The notes under the pieces are model-generated. The model saw nothing but the letters and a program-made list of their open reading frames with translations, was not told the origin of the DNA and searched no databases. Both the position numbers and the translations under genes were made by a program. A stretch of 59,731 nt of DNA, from the NCBI RefSeq assembly GCF_000518645.1, contig NZ_KI912466.1, positions 1-59,731 on the forward strand, written 5' to 3'. This DNA is from Curvibacter gracilis ATCC BAA-807 (lineage in GTDB: Bacteria > Pseudomonadota > Gammaproteobacteria > Burkholderiales > Burkholderiaceae_C). Below, piece by piece: positions 1-8,438 of the stretch. Each line of letters begins with the position of its first letter. Position 1 is the stretch's first letter.

Positions 1-437
1 GCCAGCAGCGCCCGTTCGTTGTCGACATGGGCCGACACCGCCTGATCAATCAATGCCAGGCCGGCGTCGGTGAGCTGCACCAGCGTGCTGCGCGCATCCT
101 CGGGGTTGGGCACCCGCTGCACCCAACCAGACGATTCCAAGCCCTTGAGGCGGTGCGTCATGGTGCCCGAGCTGACCATCATGGCCGAGAACAGCGCCGT
201 GGGCGCCAGGCAGTAAGGCGCACCAGACCGCCGCAAGGTGGCCAGCATGTCGAACTCCCAACCGGCCAGGCCGAACTCGGCAAATTTTTCGTCCAGCCTG
301 CGCCGCAGCAGCACTTCGCAGCGCTTGAGCCGCCCGATCAGGCCCATGGGGCTGACGTCCAGATCGGGACGCTCCCGATGCCACTGGGCCAGGATGGCAT
401 CGACGGCATCGGGTGAGCGGCTTTCGAGGGGTGACAT
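1..437 (-). CDS. MarR family transcriptional regulator (3' end cut by window edge)
   Basis: Winged-helix repressor of the MarR family, of the subgroup often found divergent to DMT exporters. ATG is at 437-435; about 145 codons are visible and no stop is reached. The N-terminal part carries the subgroup signature QWHRERPDLDVSPMGLIGRL, then a helix with WEFDMLATLRRSG. The recognition-helix region SSGTMTHRLKGLE is followed by a wing with PNPEDARSTLVQLT. The gene is divergent from the EamA exporter, with two MarR-type palindromes between them, so autorepression plus control of the exporter is the likely logic. The ligand is unknown. Only the C-terminal dimerisation helix is missing. Confidence 0.88.
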   Translation of the reverse strand, partial: MSPLESRSPDAVDAILAQWHRERPDLDVSPMGLIGRLKRCEVLLRRRLDEKFAEFGLAGWEFDMLATLRRSGAPYCLAPTALFSAMMVSSGTMTHRLKGLESSGWVQRVPNPEDARSTLVQLTDAGLALIDQAVSAHVDNERALL

Positions 438-454
438 GCTGACTCCTGGGGGCA

Positions 455-511
455 TTTATCTTGACATCGAGATTATCTGATACGCTTATTTATCTTGAAA
501 TCGAGATAAAT
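455..511. promoter_or_regulatory. Twin MarR-type operators in the marR/eamA divergent promoter
   Basis: Two copies of an imperfect palindrome lie between the divergent starts. Site 1 (455-475) reads TTTATCTTGACATCGAGAT; site 2 (488-511) has arms ATTTATCT and AGATAAAT around TTGAAATCG. They share the core TATCTTGA(C/A)ATCGAGAT and are about 33 bp apart, roughly three helical turns. Site 2 abuts the exporter start codon and site 1 lies about 20 bp from the marR start, so one dimer could block each promoter. The palindromes are seen directly; the link to MarR is inferred from family practice. Confidence 0.8.
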
Positions 512-1384
512 ATGTCAACCAGCACCGCTCAACATCCGTGGCGCGACGCCCTCCTGACCGCCCTGGCCCCCATGATCTGGGGCACGACCTACCTGGTCAC
601 CACCGAAATGCTGCCCCCAGACCGCCCTTTCACCGCGGCGTTGTTGCGAGCCTTGCCGGCAGGCCTGTTGCTGACGGCGTTCTGTCGCCGATGGCCGCGG
701 CCGGGTGACTGGGGCCGTCTTCTGCTGCTGTCGGCCTTGAACATCGGCTTCTTCCAGGCCCTGCTCTTCATCGCGGCCTACCACCTGCCTGGGGGATTGG
801 CCGCGGTGGCCGGGGCCCTCCAGCCTTTGTTGGTGATGGCCCTGGCCTGGTTGCTGGACCGGCAGCGCCCTCTGCCGCTGGCCCTGGGCGCGGCCGGCGT
901 CGGGGTGCTCGGCATGGCCGCCCTGCTGCTGTCGCCCACGGCCAGCTGGAACCCGGTGGGCCTGGCCGCCGCCCTGGCCGGCACCGCCTGCATGGCGGCC
1001 GGCACCCTGCTGGCCCGACGCTGGCGCACCGACCTGCCGGTGCTGGCCTTCACGGGTTGGCAATTGCTGCTGGGCGGTCTGATCCTGGCGCCGTTGGCCT
1101 GGGTGATCGACCCGCCCCTGCCCTCACTCGGCTGGACGGCCGGGCTCGGCTATGCCTACCTCTCCCTGGTCGGGGCGCTGCTGGCCTATTCGTTGTGGTT
1201 TCGCGGCATTGCCCGCCTGCCCTCGGTGGCGGTGTCTTCGCTGGGGCTGCTGAGCCCGCTCACGGCCGTGGTGCTGGGCTGGGTGTGGCTGGGGCAGGCG
1301 ATGACAGGTTGGTCGCTGCTGGGCCTGGTGCTGGTGTTCGGCAGCATCCTGACGGTGCAATGGGCCAGCGCCCCCAAAAAGTGA
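512..1384 (+). CDS. EamA/DMT family transporter
   Basis: Inner-membrane drug/metabolite exporter of 290 residues with about ten hydrophobic segments in two EamA repeats, the usual size for the family. The N-terminal repeat has the typical APMIWGTTYLV segment, and the second ends with a long hydrophobic helix before a short SAPKK tail. The ATG at 512 was chosen because the only in-frame start further upstream (TTG at 461) would place the operators inside the gene. No good Shine-Dalgarno is visible, so the leader may be very short. The divergent MarR gene suggests induction by the exported compound, as in pecS/pecM-type pairs. Confidence 0.9.
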   Translation: MSTSTAQHPWRDALLTALAPMIWGTTYLVTTEMLPPDRPFTAALLRALPAGLLLTAFCRRWPRPGDWGRLLLLSALNIGFFQALLFIAAYHLPGGLAAVAGALQPLLVMALAWLLDRQRPLPLALGAAGVGVLGMAALLLSPTASWNPVGLAAALAGTACMAAGTLLARRWRTDLPVLAFTGWQLLLGGLILAPLAWVIDPPLPSLGWTAGLGYAYLSLVGALLAYSLWFRGIARLPSVAVSSLGLLSPLTAVVLGWVWLGQAMTGWSLLGLVLVFGSILTVQWASAPKK

Positions 1385-1436
1385 GAGCCCTCCACCAGGC
1401 GCCTCGCATTGATGTCTGAAAATGATTGAATCCGGT

Positions 1437-1498
1437 CTTGACCCGAGCGGTCAAGCCGCATGAAACTGGGAAGAATCAAGGCTCCAAACCACCTTGAT
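1437..1498. promoter_or_regulatory. Two inverted repeats upstream of the hydrolase operon
   Basis: Inverted repeat A has perfect 7-bp arms CTTGACC (1437-1443) and GGTCAAG (1449-1455). Inverted repeat B has ATCAAGG (1475-1481) and CCTTGAT (1492-1498). Both contain TCAAG half-sites and sit within 75 bp upstream of the ATG at 1510. A direct repeat TCTGAAAATGA brackets them (1415-1425 and 1503-1513). They may be operators for the GlxA-type regulator encoded third in the operon, but this is inferred from position only. Confidence 0.45.
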
Positions 1499-1509
1499 GG
1501 AGTCTGAAA

Positions 1510-2076
1510 ATGAACACCGCCCTGATCGTGATCGATGTGCAGGAATCCTTCCGCCACCGCCCCTTCTTCACTGAAAAAGACCTGCCGGCCTATCTGGCGG
1601 CCCAGAACGCGCTGATCGAAGGCGCAGTGGCCCTGGGCCTGCCGGTGATCCGCGTGCTGCACAGCGACGGGCCCGAAGTGGTCGACAACCCTTTCGCACA
1701 GGCCTCCGGGCAGGTGCGGGCCCTGGAGGGTCTGACGCCCTTCGAGCCCGCTGCCACCTTCATCAAGCATCGGCACAGCGCGCTGGTCGGCACCGGCCTC
1801 GATGTCTGGCTGACCCGCCACGGCGTGGGGCGACTGATCATCAGCGGCATCCGCACCGAGCAATGCTGCGAAACCACCACCCGCCACGCCTCCGACCTGG
1901 GCTGGACGGTCGACTACGTGACCGAGGCCACGCTGACCTGGGACATGACCCAGCCCGACGGCAGCACCCTGAGCGCCGCCGACATCAAGCTGCGCACCGG
2001 CACGGTGCTGCAGGGCCGCTTCTGCACCCTGTGCAGCGTGGAGCAAGCCCTGCATCGGGCCAAGGAGGCCGTGTGA
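1510..2076 (+). CDS. Isochorismatase-family cysteine hydrolase
   Basis: 188-residue cysteine hydrolase of the isochorismatase/nicotinamidase/N-carbamoylsarcosine amidase superfamily. The expected triad is visible: Asp9 in IVIDVQ, Lys86 in TFIKHRHS, and the nucleophile Cys119 in GIRTEQCCETT. It starts with ATG at 1510 after a weak GGAG at 1499-1502. It overlaps the next gene by 4 nt (GTGTGA), indicating translational coupling with the DJ-1-like gene. The substrate cannot be read from sequence. Members hydrolyse amides, carbamoyl groups or enol ethers; an amidase role next to an isonitrile-hydratase-like gene is attractive but inferred. Confidence 0.88.
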   Translation: MNTALIVIDVQESFRHRPFFTEKDLPAYLAAQNALIEGAVALGLPVIRVLHSDGPEVVDNPFAQASGQVRALEGLTPFEPAATFIKHRHSALVGTGLDVWLTRHGVGRLIISGIRTEQCCETTTRHASDLGWTVDYVTEATLTWDMTQPDGSTLSAADIKLRTGTVLQGRFCTLCSVEQALHRAKEAV

Positions 2077-2711
2077 GCGAGACCGACTTGCAGATCGGCA
2101 TCCTCGGTTTCGACGAGGTCGAGGTGCTGGACCTGGCCGGCCCCTACGAGGTGTTCACCACCGCGGCCCGCATGGCCGCCCGCATGAATGCCGAGGACAG
2201 CGGTGAAGACCTGCTGAGCGCCAGCCGTTGGCAGGTGCATTGCATCAGCCGTCAAGGCCAGGCCATACGGGCCCGTGCCGGCCTGGGGATCGAGGCCTCG
2301 CGCAGCTTCGCCACATGCCCCCATCCCGATGTGCTGGTGGTGCCGGGTGGTGTCGTCGAACAGGCAGCCCGCTGCCCGGCCACGCTGGCCTGGGTGGCCG
2401 AAGCCGCCCGCCATGCCCAGCTGACGGCCTCGGTGTGCACAGGGGTGTTCATCCTGGCCAGCGCCGGGGTGCTGCGTGACGAGCCGGTGACCACCCACTG
2501 GGAAGATCTGGACGATCTGCGCCGTCAGCACCCTGGCCTTCAGGTGCTCGAGGGACTGCGCTGGGTGGAGCACGGCCGCCTGATCACTTCGGCCGGCATC
2601 AGTGCCGGCATCGACATGAGCCTGCACCTGGTGGCCCGGCTGGCCGGGCAGGCACTTGCAGAACGCACGGCAAGACAGATGGACTACCGATGGCTGCAAC
2701 AGGCGGATTGA
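2073..2711 (+). CDS. DJ-1/PfpI family protein, isonitrile hydratase-like
   Basis: 212-residue stand-alone DJ-1/PfpI domain without a DNA-binding tail. GTG at 2073 overlaps the preceding stop and has AAGGAGG at 2062-2068. The fold markers are GPYEVF near residue 20, the strand VLVVPGG, the nucleophile elbow SVCTGVFIL with the reactive cysteine, and TTHWEDLDDL supplying a conserved histidine. This arrangement (VCTG plus TTHW) is typical of isonitrile hydratases such as Pseudomonas InhA, which turn isonitriles into N-substituted formamides. The same motifs occur in GlxA sensor domains, so catalysis is likely but not proven. Its end overlaps the GlxA regulator by 22 nt. Confidence 0.85.
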   Translation: MSETDLQIGILGFDEVEVLDLAGPYEVFTTAARMAARMNAEDSGEDLLSASRWQVHCISRQGQAIRARAGLGIEASRSFATCPHPDVLVVPGGVVEQAARCPATLAWVAEAARHAQLTASVCTGVFILASAGVLRDEPVTTHWEDLDDLRRQHPGLQVLEGLRWVEHGRLITSAGISAGIDMSLHLVARLAGQALAERTARQMDYRWLQQAD

Positions 2712-3727
2712 CGCCGAACACCCGACGGCCTGGTCGGGTGCTCGTGCATTTCGTGTTGCTGGACGACAGCCTGATCCTTGATTGGGCCGGGCCGGCCGAG
2801 GCCTTGCGCATCGCCAATCAGGTGCTGCAGGCCCAGGGGCAGGAGTCGGTGTTCGAGCTGCATTTCGTGGGCCCCAGCACGAGCACGCGCAGCTCGGTCG
2901 GCGCCTTCATCAGCCAGATCGAGCCGCTGCCCGCGCTGGGGACAGAACACAAGTCCAAGGCTGACACCTGCGATTGGGTGGTGCTGGTGGGGCAACCCGG
3001 GCGCCGCGTGGACCTGTCGCACCCCGGAGGCCGCGCCGTGCTGCACTGGCTGCGCGGCCTGCGCCTGCAAGCCGGCCGGCTTGAACTGCTGTGCGTCTGC
3101 GCCGGGGCGGTGATCGCGGCCCATGCCGGTTTGCTGGCCCGGCATCGGGCCACCACCCACCATCAACATCTGGACGAATTGCGCGAAGTCGAGCCCCTTT
3201 GTGAGGTGGTGCAGAACCGGGTCTTCGTGCTGGATCCCCCCTTGAGCAGCAGCGCCGGCGTGACCACGGGCATCGACCTGATGCTGCACCGCGTGGCCGG
3301 TGTCTGCGGTCCGGCCGTGACCGCCCAGGTGGCCCAGACCCTGGTGGTGGCGTTGCGCCGCGGCCCGCAAGACCCGGAGCTGTCGCCCTTTCTGAACCAC
3401 CGCAACCACCTGCACCCGGCCCTGCACCGGGTGCAGGATGCCGTCAGCCAGGCGCCCCAATTGGATTGGACCGTGCCCCGCATGGCCGATGTGGCCCACA
3501 CCTCGGCGCGCCACCTGGGCCGGCTGTTTGCCGAGCACGCGGGCATCGCGCCCCTGGCCTACCTGCGCCAGCTCAGGCTGGCCGTGGCCCAGGCCGCGCT
3601 GCAATCGGGCCACAACGTGACCCAGGCGGCGGCGATGGCGGGCTTCAGCTCGGACACCCAGCTGCGCCGCACCTGGCATGACCTGGGCATGGCCGGCCTG
3701 CCGTCGGAGCAGGCCGGCGCAGGCTGA
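2690..3727 (+). CDS. GlxA-family regulator (DJ-1/PfpI domain plus AraC-type HTH)
   Basis: 345-residue regulator. Residues about 15-200 form a DJ-1/PfpI-like sensor with a cysteine elbow (CVCAGAVIAAHAG) and TTHHQHLDEL. Residues about 240-335 are an AraC-type double helix-turn-helix (DWTVPRMADVAHTSARHLGRLF and, later, GHNVTQAAAMAGFSSDTQLRRTW). The gene begins inside the end of the preceding DJ-1 gene, so the three genes form one tightly coupled operon. GlxA regulators usually activate neighbouring catabolic genes. The inverted repeats upstream of 1510 are the natural candidate targets. Effector unknown. Confidence 0.9.
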   Translation: MAATGGLTPNTRRPGRVLVHFVLLDDSLILDWAGPAEALRIANQVLQAQGQESVFELHFVGPSTSTRSSVGAFISQIEPLPALGTEHKSKADTCDWVVLVGQPGRRVDLSHPGGRAVLHWLRGLRLQAGRLELLCVCAGAVIAAHAGLLARHRATTHHQHLDELREVEPLCEVVQNRVFVLDPPLSSSAGVTTGIDLMLHRVAGVCGPAVTAQVAQTLVVALRRGPQDPELSPFLNHRNHLHPALHRVQDAVSQAPQLDWTVPRMADVAHTSARHLGRLFAEHAGIAPLAYLRQLRLAVAQAALQSGHNVTQAAAMAGFSSDTQLRRTWHDLGMAGLPSEQAGAG

Positions 3728-3747
3728 ATGCGGCGGCCTGGGTGGGT

Positions 3748-4599
3748 TCAGGCGCCCGAAGAGCGCAGGCTGGCCAGGCGATCCGCCACTTCGGCCACGT
3801 CGACCGCGTCCAGGGCATGGCGCAGGTAGGTCTGCAGGTCTTCGCGGGCCAGCGCGTCCTGGCCTTGCTCGGCCAGCGCCAGCCCGCGGTCGCGGTACTC
3901 GACCCAGGCATCGGGCAGCAGGATCACCAGGCGGTTCTGCACCGCCACCAGGCGCTCCCAGTCTTTCTGGGCCCGGTGGATCTCTTTCAGGTTGCGCAAC
4001 ATGCGCGCCACCACGTCGCGTGGCCGCGCGGCCTGCAGGTACAGGCCCAGCGGGGCCTCGAAATCGTCGCCCAGGCCGCTGCGGTGGCGGAAAGGCTCAA
4101 GCCGCTCGGACAGGGCTTCACGGCCAAGGGACTGGCCATTGAAGGGGTCGATCACCACCTGCCCCTCGGCCAGATTCACCTTGACCAGGAAATGCCCCGG
4201 AAAGCCCACCCCCTGCGCCTGCAGCCCCAGCCCCTGGGCCAACTCCAGCCACAGCACCGCCAGCGAGATGGGGATGCCCTGGCGCGTGCGCAGCACGGCG
4301 TGCAGGTAGCTGTTGTCGGGGTCGTAGTAGTTGTTGAGGTTGCCGCCAAAGCCCAGGTCGGCAAAAAAGAACTGGTTCAGCACCTGCAGCTTCTGCATGG
4401 CCGCGGCGTCGGTGGCGATGCGCCGCCGCAACCTGGCCTGCAACTGGTCCACATCGCCCAGCACCTGCTGTACATCCAGCTCGGGGTACTCGTCATGGCC
4501 CAGGCTGGCCACGGCTTCGAGCAGCGGGAATTGGTCGTCGCTCTGCACCAGCGTGCGGAAGTACGCCAAGGGGGTGGGAGCGGAAAAGCGCAGTTCCAT
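3748..4599 (-). CDS. SirB1 family protein (transglutaminase-like plus TPR)
   Basis: 283-residue cytoplasmic protein of the SirB1/YchA family. The central segment (about residues 75-150) carries the family core NNYYDPDNSYLHAVLRTRQG and GIPISLAVLWLELAQGLGL, then VGFPGHFLVKV, a degenerate transglutaminase-like domain. The C-terminal part has tetratricopeptide-like helices (RDVVARMLRNLKEIHRAQKDW to YRDRGLALAEQGQDALAREDL). Function is not established for the family. It lies 86 nt downstream of murJ on the same strand and may be co-transcribed with it. Start ATG at 4599. Confidence 0.88.
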   Translation of the reverse strand: MELRFSAPTPLAYFRTLVQSDDQFPLLEAVASLGHDEYPELDVQQVLGDVDQLQARLRRRIATDAAAMQKLQVLNQFFFADLGFGGNLNNYYDPDNSYLHAVLRTRQGIPISLAVLWLELAQGLGLQAQGVGFPGHFLVKVNLAEGQVVIDPFNGQSLGREALSERLEPFRHRSGLGDDFEAPLGLYLQAARPRDVVARMLRNLKEIHRAQKDWERLVAVQNRLVILLPDAWVEYRDRGLALAEQGQDALAREDLQTYLRHALDAVDVAEVADRLASLRSSGA

Positions 4600-4685
4600 G
4601 GTCAGGTTTTAAATGGGGTGAACACGACCGTCAAGCCCGTGATGCCTACCGGCCAGAGCGCCTGCCGCCAGCGCCAGGGGCCGGG

Positions 4686-6251
4686 TCAACGCCGCAGCAG
4701 ATGGCGCAGTTTGAGGCCGGCGGCCCACAAGGCGCCGAAATAAATCAACATGGCCCCCAGCATCACCCCACCCAGCAGAGCCACCCGCACGAAAGGGGTG
4801 TCGCGAAGGGTCAGCCAGGCATAGTTGTTGGCGGCCCAGATCAGGAAGATGGCCAGCACCGCGCTGCCCGCCACCACCTGCAGCATGAACAGACCCCAGC
4901 CGGGCAGCGGGCGGTAAGAGCCGCGGCGCATCAGCCCCACCAGCAGCCAGCCCGCATTGACCAGGGCCCCCAGTCCGATCGACAGGGTGAGCGCCGCGTG
5001 CTGCAGATAAGGCACGAGCAGGTAGTTGAAGACCTGGGTCAGCACCAGCACCCCGATGGCGATGCGCACCGGGGTGCGCGTGTCCTGGTTGGCGAAGTAG
5101 CCCGGCGCCAGCACCTTGATCGCCACCACGCCCACCAGGCCCACACCCCAGCCCATCAGGGCGGTGGTGGTCTGCAGCACGTCGCGGTCGCTGAAGTGGC
5201 CGTAGTGGTACAGCGTGGCGACCAGGGGTTTGGCAAAGGTCAGCAAGGCCACGGCGCTGGGCACCGACATCAGCATGACCAGGCGCAGACCCCAATCGAG
5301 CAGGTCGGAATAGCCTGCGGTGTCCTTGCGCGAGCGCGCGGCCGCCAGCTGGGGCATCAGCACCACCCCCAGCGCCACGCCCAGCATGGCCGTGGGAAAC
5401 TCCATCAGCCGGTCGGCATAGGTGATCCAGCTGACGCTGCCCGGGGCCAGGTGCGAGGCGATCTGGGTGTTGATCATCATCGAGATCTGGGCCACGCCCA
5501 CCCCGAGCAGAGCCGGCAGCATCAGCCCCACCACCTGCTGCGTGGCCGGGTCTTGCCAGGCCTGGCGCAGCTGGCGCCAGCTCAGGCCGATGCGCGGCAA
5601 AAGCCCCAGGCGACGCAGCGCCGGCACCTGCACCAGCAGTTGCAGCACCCCGCCCAGCATCACGCCACCGACCATGGCAAAAATGGGTTCGATGTTCATG
5701 CGCGACAGCCACGGCGCGCCCTGCCAGGCGGCCAGGATCATCGACAGGTTCAGCAGCACCGGGGTGGCGGCAGGCACGGCAAAGCGCTTCCAGGTGTTGA
5801 GCACCCCGGCCGACAGGGCCACCATCGACATGAAACCGATGTAGGGGAACATCCAGCGGGTCATGAACACCGCCGCGTCATAACCGGCCGGGTCTTGCTG
5901 CAGGCCGCTGGCCATGCCCCAGACCATCAAGGGTGCGCCCAGCACGCCCAGCACGCAGGTGAGCACCAGGGCCCAGGCCAGCACCGTGGCCACCTGGCTG
6001 ATCACGCGCCGGGTGGCCTCCTCGCCGTGCTGCTCCTTGCTGGCCGCCAGCGCCGGGATGAAGGCCTGGCTGAACGCGCCTTCGGCAAAGAAGCGGCGAA
6101 ACAGGTTGGGAATGCGGAACGCCACGTTGAAGGCGTCGGTCATCGCGCTGGCACCAAAGGCCGAGGCCACCAGCAACTCCCGCACCAGACCGGTGATTCG
6201 GGACGCCAGCGTGAGCAGCGAGACGGTAGAGGCGGCTTTGAAAAGGGTCAC
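4686..6251 (-). CDS. murJ: Lipid II flippase MurJ
   Basis: Polytopic membrane protein of 521 residues, with about 14 hydrophobic segments, that flips lipid II across the inner membrane for peptidoglycan synthesis. The N-terminus [20 protein letters not shown] and the following [11 protein letters not shown]...[25 protein letters not shown] are diagnostic of MurJ/MVF. The start is taken as GTG at 6251 because homologues begin with (M)SLFKA; an in-frame TTG at 6275 would add eight residues. The gene is divergent from rpsT, a neighbourhood common in betaproteobacteria. No rare features seen. Confidence 0.95.
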   Translation of the reverse strand: MTLFKAASTVSLLTLASRITGLVRELLVASAFGASAMTDAFNVAFRIPNLFRRFFAEGAFSQAFIPALAASKEQHGEEATRRVISQVATVLAWALVLTCVLGVLGAPLMVWGMASGLQQDPAGYDAAVFMTRWMFPYIGFMSMVALSAGVLNTWKRFAVPAATPVLLNLSMILAAWQGAPWLSRMNIEPIFAMVGGVMLGGVLQLLVQVPALRRLGLLPRIGLSWRQLRQAWQDPATQQVVGLMLPALLGVGVAQISMMINTQIASHLAPGSVSWITYADRLMEFPTAMLGVALGVVLMPQLAAARSRKDTAGYSDLLDWGLRLVMLMSVPSAVALLTFAKPLVATLYHYGHFSDRDVLQTTTALMGWGVGLVGVVAIKVLAPGYFANQDTRTPVRIAIGVLVLTQVFNYLLVPYLQHAALTLSIGLGALVNAGWLLVGLMRRGSYRPLPGWGLFMLQVVAGSAVLAIFLIWAANNYAWLTLRDTPFVRVALLGGVMLGAMLIYFGALWAAGLKLRHLLRR

Positions 6252-6285
6252 GCACCGAGTGTATGCGCAGTCCAAGGCGCCAATA

Positions 6286-6315
6286 TTGGACGCTTCATGA
6301 CAGCTGGGCTACAAT
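6286..6315 (+). promoter_or_regulatory. Sigma70-type promoter for rpsT
   Basis: TTGGAC (6286-6291), an 18-bp spacer and TACAAT (6310-6315) form a good housekeeping promoter about 45 nt upstream of the rpsT start codon. The region is shared with divergent murJ, for which no clear promoter is visible. Confidence 0.65.
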
Positions 6316-6361
6316 CGCGGGCTTTGCTGGCAACATCTCCAAACACACAAGGAATTTAAAA

Positions 6362-6661
6362 ATGGCATCTACCAAGCCCAAGAAAAAGAACCCGCGTCTG
6401 GCCTCCGGCCGCAAGCGCGTTCGCCAAGACGTCAAGATCAACGCCGCCAACACCTCGCTGCGCTCCAAGTACCGCACCGCTGTGAAGAACGTCGAAAAGG
6501 CCGTCGCCGCCGGCGACAAGACCAAGGCTGCTGAAGCCTTTGCCAAGGCCCAGAGCGTGGTCGACACCGTGTCCGACAAGGGCATCTTCCACAAGAACAA
6601 GGCCGCGCGCGACAAGAGCCGCCTGGCCGCCAAGGTGAAGGCCCTGGCCCTCGCCGCCTGA
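6362..6661 (+). CDS. rpsT: 30S ribosomal protein S20
   Basis: 99-residue, Lys/Arg/Ala-rich ribosomal protein S20 that binds 16S rRNA early in 30S assembly. The N-terminus [19 protein letters not shown] and the C-terminal stretch [20 protein letters not shown] are typical. The ATG at 6362 follows an AAGGAA Shine-Dalgarno; longer frames upstream would read through the promoter. It is monocistronic, with a promoter at 6286-6315 and a strong terminator at 6743-6767. Confidence 0.97.
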   Translation: MASTKPKKKNPRLASGRKRVRQDVKINAANTSLRSKYRTAVKNVEKAVAAGDKTKAAEAFAKAQSVVDTVSDKGIFHKNKAARDKSRLAAKVKALALAA

Positions 6662-6742
6662 ACTTTCAGGTAAAACAGCCCGGACGGGCCGCTTTCCAAG
6701 CGTTCTGTCCGCCGTTTGCCACGGGTGCGCTGTCAGCAAAGC

Positions 6743-6767
6743 AAAAACCGCCTACGGGCGGTTTTTT
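6743..6767. terminator. Intrinsic terminator, probably bidirectional
   Basis: Perfect 9-bp stem AAAACCGCC (6744-6752) and GGCGGTTTT (6757-6765) around the tetraloop TACG, flanked by an A-run on one side and a T-run on the other. It can serve rpsT on + and the MscS channel gene on -. Confidence 0.88.
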
Positions 6768-6809
6768 GTTGCCTGTCGTTTTTGCACCATGCCCGACAGT
6801 GGCACAAGG

Positions 6810-8033
6810 TCATGGCGCCTCGCGCCGCACCATCACCGGCTGTGCCGGCTGCATCATGAAGTGCGGCGACATGATCTGGACCCCGGCCTCGTTGAAACAG
6901 TCCTGCAGGTTCTCGTGCAGGTGCGACAGCACCTGGAGCCGCTGCAACGGCCGGTCCAGATGGGCCAGCAGCTCGTATTCGACATAGAAATCGCCCAGCG
7001 CCCGTTGCAGCACATAGGGCTTGGGTTCGGAACGCAGACCCGGCGTGCGCGCGGCGGCCTGCAACATCAGGGCATGCACCTGCCGCCATTCGGCGTCGTA
7101 GCCGATGCTGATGCGGGTGCTGAACAGCGTGCCCGAACTGCCCGACAGCCTGGAGTAGTTCTTGATGGCATTGCTCATGAGCACCGCATTGGGAATGGTG
7201 ATCTCCTCGTTGCGCACATTGACCAGCTTGGTGGCCAGGCCACCCACCTGCTGCACCACCCCCTCCACCGCATCGGCGCCCTGCCCGATCACCACGTGGT
7301 CGCCCACGCGCAGGGCCCGCGAGTACACCAGCACCAGACCGCTCATGAGCTGGTTCACCACGCCGCTGGAGCCCAGGGTCACCATCGCCCCCAGCAACAC
7401 CGACAGCCCTTTGAAGGCATCGCTCTGCGAGCCCGGCAGGTAGGGGTAGGCCGCCACCACGGCAAAGGCCCAGATCGCCAGGGCCACCAGGCGCCGGGTG
7501 GCGCTGGCGGTTTCCGGGTGGATCACCGACAACTGCAGCTGGCGCCGCGACACGGCCCGGAACAGCGTGTTGGACGCCTGCACCGCCGCCTGGGCCAGGG
7601 CCACGATCACCACCACCACGATCAAACCGGGCAACTGCTTGAGCAGGCCCTGCCCCACCGTGCTCAGCGCATCGCCCAGAAAACCGCCCAGCCGATGCCC
7701 AACGCCTTCGGTCAGCGGGAACAGCAGCAGCACCGAGCTCAGCCAGGAGAAAAGCAGCGCGGCCGACAGGAAGATGGCCATCAACTCGACAACCCGGGCC
7801 AGCAGCGAACGCAAGTAGGGCATCCAGCCGGGCACGCGCACCGGCAGCGCCAGTCGGTCCGGATGGGGTTCGGCGTGGTGATCTGCCAGTTCCTCATCGC
7901 ACGACCGCGCCACGGAATCATCCAGCCAGTGGCGCAGCCGCCCCGCCAGGCGCCAGATGCCCCACAACAAGGCCAGCAGCAAGCCGGTTTCGAGGGCAGC
8001 CAGGCCCCAGGCCAGAATCAGATCGGTCGTCAT
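6810..8033 (-). CDS. MscS-family mechanosensitive ion channel
   Basis: 407-residue inner-membrane channel of the MscS superfamily, longer than minimal MscS (about 286 residues). Extra N-terminal membrane segments (about residues 5-25, 75-105, 125-150, 180-200) precede the MscS core. The pore helix GLSVLLGAMVTLGSSGVVNQLMSG leads into the beta domain (ALRVGDHVVIGQGADAVEGVV, then NEEITIPNAVLMSNAIKNYSRL). The C-terminal cytoplasmic alpha/beta domain ends in VQIMSPHFMMQP, as in family members. Expected role: releasing solutes on hypo-osmotic shock. It has no operon partner; the shared terminator at 6743-6767 lies downstream. Confidence 0.92.
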   Translation of the reverse strand: MTTDLILAWGLAALETGLLLALLWGIWRLAGRLRHWLDDSVARSCDEELADHHAEPHPDRLALPVRVPGWMPYLRSLLARVVELMAIFLSAALLFSWLSSVLLLFPLTEGVGHRLGGFLGDALSTVGQGLLKQLPGLIVVVVIVALAQAAVQASNTLFRAVSRRQLQLSVIHPETASATRRLVALAIWAFAVVAAYPYLPGSQSDAFKGLSVLLGAMVTLGSSGVVNQLMSGLVLVYSRALRVGDHVVIGQGADAVEGVVQQVGGLATKLVNVRNEEITIPNAVLMSNAIKNYSRLSGSSGTLFSTRISIGYDAEWRQVHALMLQAAARTPGLRSEPKPYVLQRALGDFYVEYELLAHLDRPLQRLQVLSHLHENLQDCFNEAGVQIMSPHFMMQPAQPVMVRREAP

Positions 8034-8108
8034 GCGGCCGATGATAGAAGAGTCGAATGGCCCGCCCGCGTTACAAATGCAAGCGCCTGCGGCCGATCCA
8101 GAGCTCGC

Positions 8109-8438
8109 TCAGCCCGCCTTGGGCTTGGAGGGCGCGTCGGGCACCAGGCAGGCCTCAGCGACCTGCAGGTGGTTGTCACGGGCGAAATTGAGCACGAAAT
8201 CCCAGGCCATGGGCTCGAAATCGCGCAGGTCCCGATGCACCACCACACACTTGACGCCATTGAGCGTGGTCGGAATGCACCAGGGCGAATAGCTCAGGTG
8301 ACTGCCCGGGTGGGCCCCGCCAGGGCGGAACTGGCTCATGACACCTGCCAGACGCTCAGCCCAATCGCTGGGCCGGAAGGTCTTGCCATCATGGGTAAGA
8401 CCCTGGATGAAGACTTCTTTGGCGGAATCAGAAACCAT
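8109..8438 (-). CDS. DUF3579 domain-containing protein
   Basis: 109-residue soluble protein of the DUF3579 family, largely confined to betaproteobacteria. Recognisable segments are KEVFIQGLTHDGKTFRPSDWAERL, SPWCIPTTLNGVKCVVVHRDL and FEPMAWDFVLNFARDNHLQV. The ATG at 8438 is preferred; an upstream in-frame ATG at 8498 would add 20 poorly conserved-looking residues and sits right after a -10-like TAGAAT (minus strand). The gene is divergent from argD, the common arrangement in Burkholderiales. Function unknown; association with the arginine genes is positional only. Confidence 0.85.
   Translation of the reverse strand: MVSDSAKEVFIQGLTHDGKTFRPSDWAERLAGVMSQFRPGGAHPGSHLSYSPWCIPTTLNGVKCVVVHRDLRDFEPMAWDFVLNFARDNHLQVAEACLVPDAPSKPKAG

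Noticed and set aside
6252-6275. Longer murJ N-terminus from TTG at 6275
   Set aside because: Homologues start at the GTG position; the TTG has no ribosome site.
4701-6359. 550-codon plus-strand frame opposite murJ
   Set aside because: His/Gln-rich shadow; MurJ motifs on the minus strand are clear.
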